A stretch of DNA of 64,000 nucleotides from an uncultured Bacteroidales bacterium (lineage in GTDB: Bacteria; Bacteroidota; Bacteroidia; Bacteroidales; P3). Both the position numbers and the translations under genes were made by a program. This document shows positions 1-9,167 of this stretch, in pieces; positions within the stretch are counted from its first letter, which is position 1; the number at the start of each line of letters is the position of its first letter. Location of the stretch: the NCBI GenBank assembly GCA_900317285.1, contig ONGA01000008.1:85771-149770 (forward strand), read 5' to 3'. Below the pieces are notes generated by a model. That model was not told where the DNA came from. It ran no database searches and saw only the letters and a list, made by a program, of their open reading frames with translations.

Positions 1-1811
1 AAACCGTAGTCCCAACGATTGATGTCGTTCCCCAGAATGTTCCAGTTGCTGCCCAGACGTCCAAGGAAGGCATAGCGACCCCAGCCTCCGACGGTGATGT
101 AGAGACGTGCGTCGGCAGTGGCTTTAGGCTTCTTGAGGTCGAAGTTGAGGCGCAGGGGGAGGGTGAGGCTATGGGTGGAGAGGCGACCGTGATCGTCGGT
201 GGGTGAGGTCATCCAAGCATATTGTAGATCAGCACTTAGACTGAAGCGTCCTCCGAGGTTGAGACGGGTGCCCACAGCCAACTGTTGGCTGAAACACCGG
301 TGGGTGGCAGTGTCGTCGCCCACAAGCCTATTGCCGCCAATGCCACCGTAACGGTAGAACTGCCAACGCGGCAACGGTGACATGGTGAGAGCGAGGGTGT
401 CCTGGATGATACGCAGGGTGTCCAGTTTGTCACGTTTGGCATCAGCGTTGGCGATGAGAATATTATTAGTATTGCTGGTGTCGCTGGCAGTACTGTCGTT
501 ATTGGTTGTGTTGGAGAAAAATCTCTCCAGAGCATCCTGCACTTCGCCGTCGAGGGGTAGGGTGTTGTAGTGACCCCAGAAGTCTTCATCGTAGTTGCTG
601 GCACCGAAGGCTTCGATGAGGTCTTTTCTCGTGTGACTCTGCACAGGGTTAAGCCTCAGGAACGAGGTGTCGCCGGGCTGCAGGTCTGTCATAATCCATT
701 CGTGGCTTTCGACGCGATGCTGTATGGAGTCGGCCAATTCGTATCCATAGTGCCGGTGGCAGTAGCAGGTGATGTCTTTGAAATCGGAATAATGGGTTAG
801 TGTGTAGCGGCCGTTGCGTAACTCATAGTGCATTTTGGTTGTTTTGCGGTTTATTTTACTATGGCTCCAAGGAGACAGGGATTGGGGATAGTCAAAGGAA
901 GCAGTGGATGTGTCGATATCGAATTCTGCATCAATGATGGCGAAGTTGTCTTTGCGGATGCGCAAGGTGTAGTAGGCTTTGGTTTTTCTGTTGCTGGTAC
1001 GTCCGTAGGCACGCAGCTGCCAGTACTCCACGCCGTCCGCGTCGGTATACTCTTTGATGGGGTCAAACTTTTGCTTTTTGGTAGCCCTGGCGGCGAGATG
1101 ATAACTGGCGTCTGGGGAAGCTACGATATCGTTGAAGACACTGTTGTCACTGTAGTTCAAGGGAGCCATGGCTTTCTCCATGTTGCCGGCGGCGAGAATT
1201 ACGGACAGGCTGTCGTAGATGAGTAGGCGGTGTTTCTGCACAGTTTTGTAGTAGTCGTCGAATTCGCGCCGAGTGTCAGTGAAGTGGTAGTATCGCTTGT
1301 CGACATTATGGAGGTAGCCGTAGCGCAGCATGTCGACGACGCTTTCGTCAAAGAGGTAAAGCTCGCCGTTGAGCATGCGCCAATCGCGATAGAACCAAGT
1401 CCCGACGGTGGTGTCTATATGATAGTTCTCAGGGATGCGGCGCACCGCCTCGGCGATGATTTTCCGAGGGGAAACATAGTCTGTCACTTGCACTTCGCGT
1501 AGCTCCAACGCGTAGGGTTCAAGGCGCACGTTGCCGTTTTTCTGCAACTGCTTCACGCTGATGACTTGTTTCTTATAGCCGATGGCGGAGAATACAATTG
1601 TGTTTGCACTCTCTGTGACTTTCAGTTTGTATTCTCCACGGTTGTTGCTCTGTGTACCAACACATGTTCCCTGAATAGCCACGGCGGTATAAGGCACGCC
1701 CTTTTTGGTTTTGCTGTCGGTGATGTGACCATGCAGTGTGATGTGGCTTTGAGCATGAAGGGTTGTTGTAGTTAATAAAAGTACACAAAAAAGTAGAATT
1801 CCCTTTTTCAT
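1..1811 (-). CDS. Outer-membrane carboxypeptidase-regulatory/DUF5686-like protein, 3' end outside window
   Basis: The reading frame is open from the ATG at 1811 to the window edge, about 603 codons, so the C-terminus is missing. It begins with a Sec signal peptide ([20 protein letters not shown]) followed by a carboxypeptidase-D regulatory-like beta-sandwich ([18 protein letters not shown], about residues 25-100), then a long DUF5686-type region of alternating strands that should form an outer-membrane barrel. Proteins of this build are common in Bacteroidetes; their job is not known. Its ATG overlaps the stop of the upstream beta-mannosidase as ATGA, so the two are probably translationally coupled. 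The other DUF5686 protein in the window starts at 52670. Family call is good, function unknown. Confidence 0.8.
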   Translation of the reverse strand, partial: MKKGILLFCVLLLTTTTLHAQSHITLHGHITDSKTKKGVPYTAVAIQGTCVGTQSNNRGEYKLKVTESANTIVFSAIGYKKQVISVKQLQKNGNVRLEPYALELREVQVTDYVSPRKIIAEAVRRIPENYHIDTTVGTWFYRDWRMLNGELYLFDESVVDMLRYGYLHNVDKRYYHFTDTRREFDDYYKTVQKHRLLIYDSLSVILAAGNMEKAMAPLNYSDNSVFNDIVASPDASYHLAARATKKQKFDPIKEYTDADGVEYWQLRAYGRTSNRKTKAYYTLRIRKDNFAIIDAEFDIDTSTASFDYPQSLSPWSHSKINRKTTKMHYELRNGRYTLTHYSDFKDITCYCHRHYGYELADSIQHRVESHEWIMTDLQPGDTSFLRLNPVQSHTRKDLIEAFGASNYDEDFWGHYNTLPLDGEVQDALERFFSNTTNNDSTASDTSNTNNILIANADAKRDKLDTLRIIQDTLALTMSPLPRWQFYRYGGIGGNRLVGDDTATHRCFSQQLAVGTRLNLGGRFSLSADLQYAWMTSPTDDHGRLSTHSLTLPLRLNFDLKKPKATADARLYITVGGWGRYAFLGRLGSNWNILGNDINRWDYG

Positions 1812-3892
1812 TGATATAGAGTGTTTAGAGTTTTAATTTTAGTTCTCACATGGAGGAGTTTAACGTTGGGATCAGCAGGGATAAAAGTGGTGCGCATCTT
1901 TTCTCCGGCTTTGAGGTCGACAAAGTTACGGGTGAAGTGACCGTCGATATGGGGATCGGTGTCGATGTAGACATCGTAGAGGTCGGTCTCTGCCTTGAGT
2001 GTCACTACCAAGCTTCCATCACTTTGCCAAGACTGGCTGGTGGTGTATTTCGGGGCGGGATATTTGCGGTCTTTGGGGTATACATTATAATATTGTTCCC
2101 ATTTCTTCAGGTCGACATCGTCGGCATATAATTCTTTCGCTCTGTAGTGCAGTGCTTTCCAGTTGCCGTAGAAGTCAATGCTGCTCCACGAAGCCACGGG
2201 CCAGCAGTCGTTCAGTTGCCAGTAGAGCGTGCCCATGCAGTGGGGCTGCTGCTTGATATGCTGGAAGATGCCGTAGCCTGTGCCCCATGCCTGTAGGAGC
2301 TGACTGACATAACAGAAATCTTCCAGAGAAAGGCTTTTGCTGTCGAAGCCGTAGTACTGCCGCATGGCTTTTTCAATAATCTGTACACCGCGAGGATGTT
2401 TCTGATGATTGCGCATGGCGGGCGAGTCAATGTAGAGCTGTTCTTTGGGAATGACTCGGTTTAAAGTGCTAATCATTGGATAGGATTGGAAGCCATATTC
2501 GCTCATGAAGCGGCCCGTTTTCTCGGCGTATTTTTCAAAGGGCTCTTCGCCCCACCAGACACCCCAGTAGTGGCTGTCGCCATGGGTGACGCACTCGGGG
2601 TGGCCCCATCCGTAAAGCGGTGAAGTGGTGATATAGGGACGCTGCAGCGGGTCACAGTCGCGGACGGCCTGCGCCAGTATGCTGGTTGTGCTGGTGTTGC
2701 TGGAAGTGCAGGAATAGCCGAAGATGGTGTCCATTGCCTTCTCCAGGCGGGCGCGTTGCTCGGGAGTCCAGTTGAATTGGCCCTGCCAGCCCCAGTCTTC
2801 CCAGCCGTTCTTCACCTCATTGTTGCCGCACCAAAGGACGACACAGGGGTGCTTGGCAATGCGGCTTACCTGTTGTCGTACTTCTTCGCGGATGCTCTGC
2901 AGCATATCAGGACTGTCGGGGTAGGGTGTTCCGGCGAAGATAAAGTCTTGCCAGACCATGATGCCCAGCGAGTCGCAGAGGTCGTAGAAGTAGTCGTGCT
3001 CGTAGATGCCGCCGCCCCAGACTCTTATCATATTGAATCCGGCCTCCTTGGCGGAGCAGAGCAGGTAGTGGTATCTTGCCTTGTTGGCACTGTCCAGCAC
3101 AGGGAAAGAATGCACGGGTATCCAGTTGGCACCCTTGATGAAGATGGGCTTGCCGTCGCGGTAGAAGGTAAAAGACTGTCCGATGGAGTCTTTTTCCTGG
3201 CGGAACTCAATTTTTTGGGTATTCTGAATACTTGATGTACGCTGAACATCCGGGTGTTTGTTGGTGATATACACCGGTTTCCAGATGCCGCAGGTGGTCA
3301 GTTTCGGGCCCCAGTCCCATCCAGGCTGGTAGGGTGCCATACGTGTGAATGCGCGCCGCTCTGGCAGGTCGATGCCGTAGCGCACATTCTTCAGATAGAG
3401 ACCTCTACACCAGTCGTTGTCCTCCAGAGGCAGGAAGCGTACGGTGATGTCGAAACTATCGCCGATGGGTTCAAAGGCGATGGTGTTCTCAATGAACATA
3501 TCATCAGAGAAGTGTTGGCACCACATTACAAAGGAGGTGTCGTTAGTGTCTTTCCATCTTCCACGTATCTCTACCTCGCAAGGGCCTGCCAGTCCCTTAA
3601 ACACAAACCATACGGTGTCGCCACTGGGCAGTGCCTTGCGGTCCACTACGGTGTGGTAGATCCACTGCCGCTCATCGTAAACCCACTGCACGCTGTCCTC
3701 GTTGGTGCCATAGTATGGGTCGGGAATGAGGCCGTTGACCATCAAGTCGGTGTGTATGAATCCCGGCACGGTGGCGGGATACCACTGCCCGTTGTACTCA
3801 AACTGCCAGTCGTTCAGTTCAACCATGTCAGGCTTTGTTGCACATGCCGCCAGCAGCAATGGCAGGAGGATGACAAGACATCTCTTCTTCAT
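1808..3892 (-). CDS. Beta-mannosidase lipoprotein, GH2, lacking most of the Ig-like domain
   Basis: Hydrolyses terminal beta-mannosides. The 694-residue protein has a lipoprotein signal (LLLAAC), a GH2 sugar-binding domain (about 25-210) and a TIM barrel with acid/base Glu359 in WCGNNE and nucleophile Glu465 in FMSEYGFQ, both intact. KGANW marks the barrel entry. A short Ig-like C-terminal domain follows. Family members are usually about 820-860 residues. Here the middle Ig-like domain, normally about 100 residues, is reduced to about 35, and the gap carries a repeat-derived linker (SSIQNTQK, near residue 219). It is translationally coupled to the outer-membrane protein downstream. No polysaccharide-utilisation regulators or SusCD genes are adjacent. 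Whether the shortened enzyme is active is not shown. Confidence 0.92.
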   Translation of the reverse strand: MKKRCLVILLPLLLAACATKPDMVELNDWQFEYNGQWYPATVPGFIHTDLMVNGLIPDPYYGTNEDSVQWVYDERQWIYHTVVDRKALPSGDTVWFVFKGLAGPCEVEIRGRWKDTNDTSFVMWCQHFSDDMFIENTIAFEPIGDSFDITVRFLPLEDNDWCRGLYLKNVRYGIDLPERRAFTRMAPYQPGWDWGPKLTTCGIWKPVYITNKHPDVQRTSSIQNTQKIEFRQEKDSIGQSFTFYRDGKPIFIKGANWIPVHSFPVLDSANKARYHYLLCSAKEAGFNMIRVWGGGIYEHDYFYDLCDSLGIMVWQDFIFAGTPYPDSPDMLQSIREEVRQQVSRIAKHPCVVLWCGNNEVKNGWEDWGWQGQFNWTPEQRARLEKAMDTIFGYSCTSSNTSTTSILAQAVRDCDPLQRPYITTSPLYGWGHPECVTHGDSHYWGVWWGEEPFEKYAEKTGRFMSEYGFQSYPMISTLNRVIPKEQLYIDSPAMRNHQKHPRGVQIIEKAMRQYYGFDSKSLSLEDFCYVSQLLQAWGTGYGIFQHIKQQPHCMGTLYWQLNDCWPVASWSSIDFYGNWKALHYRAKELYADDVDLKKWEQYYNVYPKDRKYPAPKYTTSQSWQSDGSLVVTLKAETDLYDVYIDTDPHIDGHFTRNFVDLKAGEKMRTTFIPADPNVKLLHVRTKIKTLNTLYQ

Positions 3893-4065
3893 ATAGAATG
3901 TTTTTTTATATAATAACGTTGGCGTCGGCTTTTTATTGCCTCGCGTTTAGCCCGTCCGTCCTCCAATCGAACAACAATACATCGACTATAGTATAACGTT
4001 ACATCAACGATAGCTATCGTTAAAATATCGTTGAAGTATCGTTGAAATGACGATGAAAGTACGCA
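3893..4065. repeat. Intergenic region with ATCGTTGAA-type degenerate repeats and a 16-bp palindrome
   Basis: Between the beta-mannosidase start and the terminator at 4066 there is no gene. The stretch 4006-4060 contains a perfect palindrome (AACGATAGCTATCGTT, 4006-4021) running into tandem ATCGTTGAA-like units (ATATCGTTGAA, GTATCGTTGAA, ATGACGATGAA). I see no clear TAnnTTTG promoter for the beta-mannosidase gene here; it may start from a divergent or weaker site. Confidence 0.6.
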
Positions 4066-4099
4066 AAAACAAGCAGATAGAAGGCTATCTGCTTGTTTT
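4066..4099. terminator. Bidirectional intrinsic terminator
   Basis: A perfect 15-bp stem (AAAACAAGCAGATAG / CTATCTGCTTGTTTT) with loop AAGG. The A and T runs at the ends allow function in both directions. It lies just past the last gene of the minus-strand hydF-folA-cinA-DUF486 group. Confidence 0.85.
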
Positions 4100-4152
4100 A
4101 TCGGTTGGAAACGGGTGCTAGCGGGTGTGGCTCAACGTGTTAGCAGCACAGC

Positions 4153-4530
4153 TTATTTTGTTTTCCAGAAGGCGAAGACCACCGCCAGCAGGATGAAGAT
4201 GAAGCTGACGAGGTGGTTCCAGCGGATGGACTCGCTCTTGAAGACGGTGGCCACGATGACGGTGAAGACCGTCAGCGAGATGCACTCGGCCAGTATCTTG
4301 AGCTGCATCAGCGAGAAGGGGCCTCCGTTGATCTGGCTGCCTATGCGGTTGGCCGGTATCATGAACGAGTACTCGAAGAAGGCCACGCCCCACGAGGTGA
4401 GGATGATGAGTATCAGCGGCCAGCTGGTGTTTATCTTCAGCTCGGTGAGCTTGAGGTTGCCGTACCAGGCAAAGGTCATGAAAATGTTGCTGACGATGAG
4501 CAGCAATATCGTGATTAATCCCTTAGGCAT
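4153..4530 (-). CDS. DUF486 family (DMT-like) membrane protein
   Basis: 125 residues with four predicted membrane helices. The start, with SNIFMTFAWYGNLK, is the signature of the DUF486 family, which resembles one half of a drug/metabolite transporter. It ends FAFWKTK. Substrate is unknown. It follows cinA by 23 nt, separated by a short repeat, and is probably the last gene of the hydF operon. No oddity in length or composition. Confidence 0.85.
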   Translation of the reverse strand: MPKGLITILLLIVSNIFMTFAWYGNLKLTELKINTSWPLILIILTSWGVAFFEYSFMIPANRIGSQINGGPFSLMQLKILAECISLTVFTVIVATVFKSESIRWNHLVSFIFILLAVVFAFWKTK

Positions 4531-4533
4531 TGT

Positions 4534-4570
4534 CTTAACTACTTAACTACTGTCTACTTGACTACTAAAC
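4534..4570. repeat. TTAACTAC-type degenerate tandem repeat at the cinA/DUF486 junction
   Basis: CTTAACTACTTAACTACTG followed by TCTACTTGACTACT. The repeat supplies the last codons and the stop of cinA (LVVK, TAG). The same unit recurs at 55768-55806, and a reverse-complement-like version (TAGTTAAAG) occurs at 15632-15662. Confidence 0.75.
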
Positions 4571-5774
4571 GCATCAACATTGCAAATGCTTGGTTGGTGC
4601 TGCGGTCGATGTTCTGCTGTCGCCTATTGGCGCCGAATTGCAGCAGTTTGGCTTCGGTATGTGTTTTGTCGGCCACGGCAATCCACACCGTCCCCACGGG
4701 TTTTTCCTTGGTGCCGCCATCGGGCCCGGCGATGCCGGTGGTGGCGATGGCGAGGTCGGCACCGAGGCGTGTGCGGACACCCTCGACCATCTCGCGGACG
4801 GTCTCCTCGCTCACGGCGCCGTGAGCCTCCAGGGTGCTGTGCTTCACGCCGAGAGCACTCTCTTTCACCTCGTTGCTGTAGGCCACCACGCCGCCTTTGA
4901 AGTAGGCCGAGGCACCCGCCTGTGCCGTGAGCAGGCGGGCGATGTTGCCGCCCGTGCAGCTCTCGGCGGTGGCCAGCGTGAGGCCGCGCCCGGTGAGGGT
5001 CTTGTGCACCAGTTCGTCCAGCGTCTCGCAGTCCTCGCCCACGATATATTGCCCCGCAAGGTCGTACAGCCCTTTCAGAATTGAGGGGTCGTAGCTTCCG
5101 TGCACAGTCAGGCGGAGCTTGGTGAGTCCGGCCACAGGCAGGTAGGCCAGCTTGATGTTCTCAGGCAGCGAAAGCTCCCACGGCTCGATGAGGTCGCTGA
5201 GGAAACTCTCGCCGATGCCCTGTGTAAGTATGTTCTTGGTGACGATGATGTCCGTCTTGAAGGTCTCCTGCAACTTGGGCAGCACGCGGTTGCGCATCAG
5301 CCACTCCATCTCGAATGGCACGCCTGGCAGCGAGACAAGCACCTTCCCCTCGCGGGCAAACCACATGCAGGGGGCGGTGCCGAGGTCGTTGTTGAGCACT
5401 TCGCAGCAACGCGGCACCAGTGCTTGCGCGCGATTGACAGGTGTGAGCTCGTAGCCATGGCTTTCAAAGATGCGCCTCACGTTGTCGAGTGCCATTGCGC
5501 TCTCAACCAACTCGCTGTTGAAGTATTCACAGAGCAGCTTTTTAGTGATATCGTCCTTGGTTGGACCGAGACCGCCCGTGACGAGGACGGCATCAGACGA
5601 ATGCATTGCTTCGTCAACGGCTTTCCATATAGCCTGCCGTTCGTCGCCTACCACCATGGTCTTCAGCACATCCATGCCTGCAGCGGTGAGCATGCGGCTC
5701 ATTGTCGAGGCGTTGGTGTTCACCACCTGGCCAATTAGCAGTTCGTCACCAATATTAATTATGGTAATGTTCAT
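4554..5774 (-). CDS. cinA: CinA family: competence/damage-inducible protein, nicotinamide-nucleotide amidase
   Basis: 406 residues. The N-terminal MoaB/MogA-like domain (about 1-170) carries GGLGPTKDDITKKLL and, in related proteins, acts as an ADP-ribose or NAD pyrophosphatase. The C-terminal domain (about 250-406) with TAESCTGGNIARLL and ATTGIAGPDGG is the PncC-type deamidase that turns NMN into nicotinate mononucleotide for pyridine-nucleotide salvage. Both domains look complete. The start overlaps the folA stop by 4 nt (ATGA), placing it third in the hydF-folA-cinA operon. Confidence 0.93.
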   Translation of the reverse strand: MNITIINIGDELLIGQVVNTNASTMSRMLTAAGMDVLKTMVVGDERQAIWKAVDEAMHSSDAVLVTGGLGPTKDDITKKLLCEYFNSELVESAMALDNVRRIFESHGYELTPVNRAQALVPRCCEVLNNDLGTAPCMWFAREGKVLVSLPGVPFEMEWLMRNRVLPKLQETFKTDIIVTKNILTQGIGESFLSDLIEPWELSLPENIKLAYLPVAGLTKLRLTVHGSYDPSILKGLYDLAGQYIVGEDCETLDELVHKTLTGRGLTLATAESCTGGNIARLLTAQAGASAYFKGGVVAYSNEVKESALGVKHSTLEAHGAVSEETVREMVEGVRTRLGADLAIATTGIAGPDGGTKEKPVGTVWIAVADKTHTEAKLLQFGANRRQQNIDRSTNQAFAMLMRLVVK

Positions 5775-6295
5775 ATCTTGAATTTCCTATCGTATTCGGC
5801 ATAGCAGAACTCCAGTCCGCTTTTCTCGTCTATCATGCGCTCTGTCACATTGACCTTGGAGAACTCCGAGAGATCAATGACGGGAAAGAAAGTGTCGGCT
5901 TCGGGGAATTCTTTGTGCACCCAGGTGATATAAAGGCGTTGGGTGAAAGGCATGAGCATGTTGTAGATGCGGCCACCCCCGATGATGAAAATCTCGTCGT
6001 CGCAGTCACGGAGCAAATTAAATAGGTCGTTGACGCTACGCACTACCTCGGCACCTTCAGGGGTGAAATTGTCACTCTGCGAGAAGACGATATTGCGGCG
6101 TCCCACCAATGGGCGTTTGGGCAGACTTTCCCATGTACGGCGGCCCATCACTACAGGGTGCCCCATAGTCAGTGCTTTAAAGCGCTTGAGGTCGCCGCTA
6201 AGGTGCCATGGCATGTCGCCATTGAGGCCGATGGCGCGGTTCTCAGCCTGTGCTACGATTATGGAAAGATTGGGTTTCTTGTTGATGTCTATCAT
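5771..6295 (-). CDS. folA: Dihydrofolate reductase
   Basis: Reduces dihydrofolate to tetrahydrofolate with NADPH. The 174 residues include the classic N-terminal pattern (IVAQAENRAIGLNGDMPWHLSGDLKRF), the VMGRRTWESLP NADPH loop and IIGGGRIYNMLMP before the last strands. Length is typical. It overlaps both neighbours by 4 nt (hydF upstream, cinA downstream), so it is translated from a shared message. Confidence 0.96.
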   Translation of the reverse strand: MIDINKKPNLSIIVAQAENRAIGLNGDMPWHLSGDLKRFKALTMGHPVVMGRRTWESLPKRPLVGRRNIVFSQSDNFTPEGAEVVRSVNDLFNLLRDCDDEIFIIGGGRIYNMLMPFTQRLYITWVHKEFPEADTFFPVIDLSEFSKVNVTERMIDEKSGLEFCYAEYDRKFKI

Positions 6296-7419
6296 TGTTG
6301 GAATATCTTTGTTGCACGTTCAAAAATACCGTTGCACCACGCTAAAGCCAGTCCGTAGTTGCTTACCGGTACGCCGGCTTCGAGGGCAGGCAGCAAGCGG
6401 GCCTTTACCTGCTGGGCAGTGATTACGCAGCCGCCACATTGAATCACCAATGCATACCGCGACAAATCGGAGGGTAGGGGCGACTGACCGCCGATGACAT
6501 CGCACTGAAGATTCTTGCCGGTGGCTTTCCTAAGGGCGGCGGGAAGTTTTACACGCCCGATGTCCTCGCAGGTGACGTTGTGTGTGCAGCTCTCAAGCAG
6601 CAGTATGCGGTCGCCGTCTTTCAGGTCGCCAATTTTTTTGGTCCCTTCGAGATAATTGGCAAACAATCCCTTCTGTCGCGCAAGTACCACGCTGAAACTG
6701 GTCAAGGGAACTTCTTCAGGAACGTCAGCTGCCACTCGGTTGAAGGCTTGGCTGTCAGTTACAACCAGTCGTGGCATCGTTTTTAGTGTTGCCAGCGTGG
6801 ACGGTAGTTCCTCGGGTTGGCAGAACATGGCCTGCGCGTGAATGTCCATCAAATCGCGCAACACCTGCACCTGCGGTAGTATCATTCGTCCTTCGGGTGC
6901 TGAAGAATCGATAGGGGTAACGAGAACCACAGTGTCGCCTTGTGAGATGATGTCGCCCAGAAGCGAACGTCCGCGGTAGGCACTTTCAGGTAGGGCTTCT
7001 TTGATTTGTGCAATCAGGGCTTCTTTGTTGATGGGAGCTGCTTTGGTGAGCACCTTGAGCATCGGCGTGCCATGCTCCCTGCACCAGCGTTCCACTCGTT
7101 CTTCGGGTTCGCCATAGCAGTCTTCGGTATAGAGAAGAAGTGCAAGGTCAACTTCGGCCAGCGCCGCCATGCTCTTCTCCACACGCAGGGCACCAAGTTC
7201 GCCCTCGTCGTCGATGCCAGCGGTGTCAATCAACACTACGGGGCCGATGCCGCCAATTTCCATGCTTTTGCGCACGGGGTCGGTGGTGGTGCCTGCAGTG
7301 TCGCTGACGATGGCAATCTGCTGGCCGGTCAGCCAGTTGATCATCGTACTTTTGCCGACGTTTCGACGGCCAAAGAATCCGATGTGAGGTTTCAATTCAT
7401 TCCCTTTTTTGCTCACCAT
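6292..7419 (-). CDS. hydF: [FeFe]-hydrogenase maturation GTPase HydF
   Basis: Scaffold GTPase on which the 2Fe subcluster of [FeFe]-hydrogenase is assembled with HydE and HydG. It has 375 residues with an N-terminal GTPase domain (P-loop GRRNVGKST near 17-25, DTAG in switch II), a dimerisation domain and a C-terminal Fe-S domain. The cluster ligands follow the family pattern CxH...xCxxC (Cys278, His280, Cys328, Cys331), but the usual His before the CxxC pair is Gln327. HydE, HydG and the hydrogenase are not in the window. Start ATG at 7419 overlaps a possible 14-codon leader peptide; the promoter is at 7462-7469. Confidence 0.93.
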   Translation of the reverse strand: MVSKKGNELKPHIGFFGRRNVGKSTMINWLTGQQIAIVSDTAGTTTDPVRKSMEIGGIGPVVLIDTAGIDDEGELGALRVEKSMAALAEVDLALLLYTEDCYGEPEERVERWCREHGTPMLKVLTKAAPINKEALIAQIKEALPESAYRGRSLLGDIISQGDTVVLVTPIDSSAPEGRMILPQVQVLRDLMDIHAQAMFCQPEELPSTLATLKTMPRLVVTDSQAFNRVAADVPEEVPLTSFSVVLARQKGLFANYLEGTKKIGDLKDGDRILLLESCTHNVTCEDIGRVKLPAALRKATGKNLQCDVIGGQSPLPSDLSRYALVIQCGGCVITAQQVKARLLPALEAGVPVSNYGLALAWCNGIFERATKIFQQ

Positions 7420-7457
7420 GCTAATATTTTAAAAAGTGTTCGCAACCTTCGGTTCAT
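7413..7457 (-). CDS. Possible 14-residue leader peptide overlapping the hydF start
   Basis: ATG at 7457 opens MNRRLRTLFKILAW followed by TGA. The TGA lies inside the first codons of hydF (7419), a 7-nt overlap. The ATG stands exactly 4 nt after a TATTTTTG promoter box, so the transcript would begin at or next to this ATG. The peptide is basic and hydrophobic. No homolog is known to me and expression is inferred from position alone. Confidence 0.35.
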   Translation of the reverse strand: MNRRLRTLFKILAW

Positions 7458-7461
7458 GCTG

Positions 7462-7469
7462 CAAAAATA
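7462..7469 (-). promoter_or_regulatory. Bacteroidetes -7 promoter box for hydF-folA-cinA
   Basis: TATTTTTG on the minus strand matches the Bacteroidetes -7 consensus TAnnTTTG. It is followed by CAGC and then the ATG of the 14-codon leader. Confidence 0.65.
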
Positions 7470-7474
7470 CGAAA

Positions 7475-7510
7475 AAAATGAAAAATGAAGAATGAAAAAT
7501 GAAAAAGTCG
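7475..7510. repeat. GAAAAAT(G)-type short tandem repeat upstream of the DUF4919 genes
   Basis: GAAAAAAATGAAAAATGAAGAATGAAAAATGAAAAA is a degenerate 7-8 nt tandem repeat between divergent promoters. It creates an in-frame upstream ATG (7492) for the next gene that is unlikely to be used because it precedes the promoter box. Confidence 0.7.
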
Positions 7511-7518
7511 TATATTTG
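7511..7518 (+). promoter_or_regulatory. -7 promoter box for the DUF4919 pair
   Basis: TATATTTG, 21 nt before the ATG at 7540; matches TAnnTTTG. Confidence 0.7.
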
Positions 7519-7539
7519 CACACACTAAAAAACAGTACA

Positions 7540-8697
7540 ATGAAAAAGCTTTTTCTTACAACACTTTTGTTCTTAGCGCCTTGCTTCTGCTTTGCACAAA
7601 ACGACGAGGGCGAAGATGTCAACGTCGACGACCGCGGAATCTCTTTCAAGGCACCCGACTACCAACTTATCAAGGAGGCTATCTCCGACTCTAATGGCGA
7701 GTACTATTACCCGAGGTTGTTGGAACGTCTTTCTAAAGGCGACACTACACTCGACATTAACGACGTGCGCTGCATCTACTACGGCTATGCGCTGCAGCCT
7801 GGCTTTGCTCCCTACCACCGTCTCGATGAGATGGATGAGATCCGAAGTATTCTCTTTGGCGATGCGGAACCATCAAAAAGCGATTTTGAGAAGGTTGTCA
7901 AACTGTCCGACAAGGCATTGGCGGAAAAACCCACAGAATTGCCGATATATTATTATCGTCTTATCGGCTGCCACTACAGCTACGGTGAGAGCGACCCGCG
8001 CACCTTAGTGGCTCGATACTTGTTTGACATAATGTCGGATGCTGTCTACTCCAGTGGCAACGGAAGCCGTGAGGCGCCATTCCATCTCTCTTCGGTGATG
8101 CATTCTTACTTTATCATGGATATGAACAATCTAAGGATAAAATATCAGACTCTCGCCAATGTCAATGGACGTATGTGTGACGTCTTTCCCCTTGAAGAGA
8201 ATGAACTCGGCATTGACTCCCTTTTTTTTGATATCAACGAGTGCATAAAAATCTGGGATAAATCATTTGGGTCGCACAGTGAAGCAACCGTCGCCGAGGC
8301 TGGAACTCAACTGGAGTTGCCATTGGGGACTCATTTTATCATAAAACTTGAAGGCGATTTGGAGGATGAGGACAGTGAGTTTGAGGTTGTAAAGATGGAA
8401 TCTTATGATGAGGTGCTGCCCGACTTCCATGACCTGGGGCTCTTTGTTGACTCTGCTGAAGCCAATACCATCGAGGGCTATTTCTGCCGGGTCAAATTCG
8501 GTGACAGTGAAAAAGTTGTCTTGATTTTTAAAAGCTGGATAGAGGGTGTCGCCAACTTTGACACCGACATCCGCAGTGTAAATGGCGGATGGGAGGAGAC
8601 CTCCAACAGCGGCATATTCCCCAAAGTGGAAATGACTGAGATTTGGGATACCTCCTACGACAAACTACGTATCTCCAATATCAGAAAGGGCAAGTGA
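7540..8697 (+). CDS. Secreted DUF4919 family protein
   Basis: 385 residues starting MKKLFLTTLLFLAPCFCFAQ, a Sec signal peptide. The ATG at 7540 is chosen because it lies after the promoter box and opens the signal peptide. The region about 35-235 has the DUF4919 pattern (PDYQLIKEAI..EYYYPRLLERL..DTTLDINDVRCIYYGYALQPGFAPY, later AVYSSGNGSREAPFHL). The C-terminal part, about 250-385, is an extra domain rich in acidic and aromatic residues that I do not recognise. Function of the family is unknown; a periplasmic place is inferred. It overlaps the next, paralogous gene by 1 nt (TGATG). Confidence 0.85.
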   Translation: MKKLFLTTLLFLAPCFCFAQNDEGEDVNVDDRGISFKAPDYQLIKEAISDSNGEYYYPRLLERLSKGDTTLDINDVRCIYYGYALQPGFAPYHRLDEMDEIRSILFGDAEPSKSDFEKVVKLSDKALAEKPTELPIYYYRLIGCHYSYGESDPRTLVARYLFDIMSDAVYSSGNGSREAPFHLSSVMHSYFIMDMNNLRIKYQTLANVNGRMCDVFPLEENELGIDSLFFDINECIKIWDKSFGSHSEATVAEAGTQLELPLGTHFIIKLEGDLEDEDSEFEVVKMESYDEVLPDFHDLGLFVDSAEANTIEGYFCRVKFGDSEKVVLIFKSWIEGVANFDTDIRSVNGGWEETSNSGIFPKVEMTEIWDTSYDKLRISNIRKGK

Positions 8698-9167
8698 TGG
8701 GACCTGTCCGACTGCTGCTGTTCATTTTGCTGCTTGTCCCGATGGCGGTGTGGGCGCAGGATAATCCCACGCCGCTACCGCCTAACTACGAGCGCATCAG
8801 GGAGGAGACGGGTCGCTGGTTCGGCGAGTACAACTATAGACGACTAAAGAAACACTTTGACCGTTGCGACACTACGATGACGGTGGACCACTTCCGTTGC
8901 CTCTACTATGGCGCGGCGCAGCGCGGCGACACCAGCTACACGCTGGTGGTCTGCTACCGGAGTTACCGTCGACTGTGCGACAGTCTCGGTCAATGGCATC
9001 CCTCAACGCAGCAGGCTTGGTGGCGGCTGCAGATGCTGACGGCGGCGGTGTGGAGTAGCGGCAACGGCTCGGAGGAGCTGCCGTTCCATGTTGCCTCGTC
9101 CCGCGACGGAGTTTATATGAAAGAAGATTTGGAGGGCGCTGCCGTCATCGAAGCTGTACGATGGTGA
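8697..9167 (+). CDS. Second, shortened DUF4919 protein
   Basis: 156 residues from ATG 8697, with signal peptide MGPVRLLLFILLLVPMAVWAQ. It is a paralog of the preceding protein: NYERIREETGRWFGEYNYRRLKKHFDRCDTT and AVWSSGNGSEELPFHV align with the DUF4919 core. It stops soon after the SSGNGS motif, where the upstream paralog continues for about 60 more DUF4919 residues, and its last 23 nt overlap the end of the convergent mutS2. It may be a truncated copy. The single-nucleotide overlap with the first gene suggests co-translation. Confidence 0.75.
   Translation: MGPVRLLLFILLLVPMAVWAQDNPTPLPPNYERIREETGRWFGEYNYRRLKKHFDRCDTTMTVDHFRCLYYGAAQRGDTSYTLVVCYRSYRRLCDSLGQWHPSTQQAWWRLQMLTAAVWSSGNGSEELPFHVASSRDGVYMKEDLEGAAVIEAVRW

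Noticed and set aside
7492-7539. In-frame upstream ATG extension of the first DUF4919 protein
   Set aside because: The extra ATG lies before the TATATTTG promoter box and inside a repeat, and would spoil the signal peptide.
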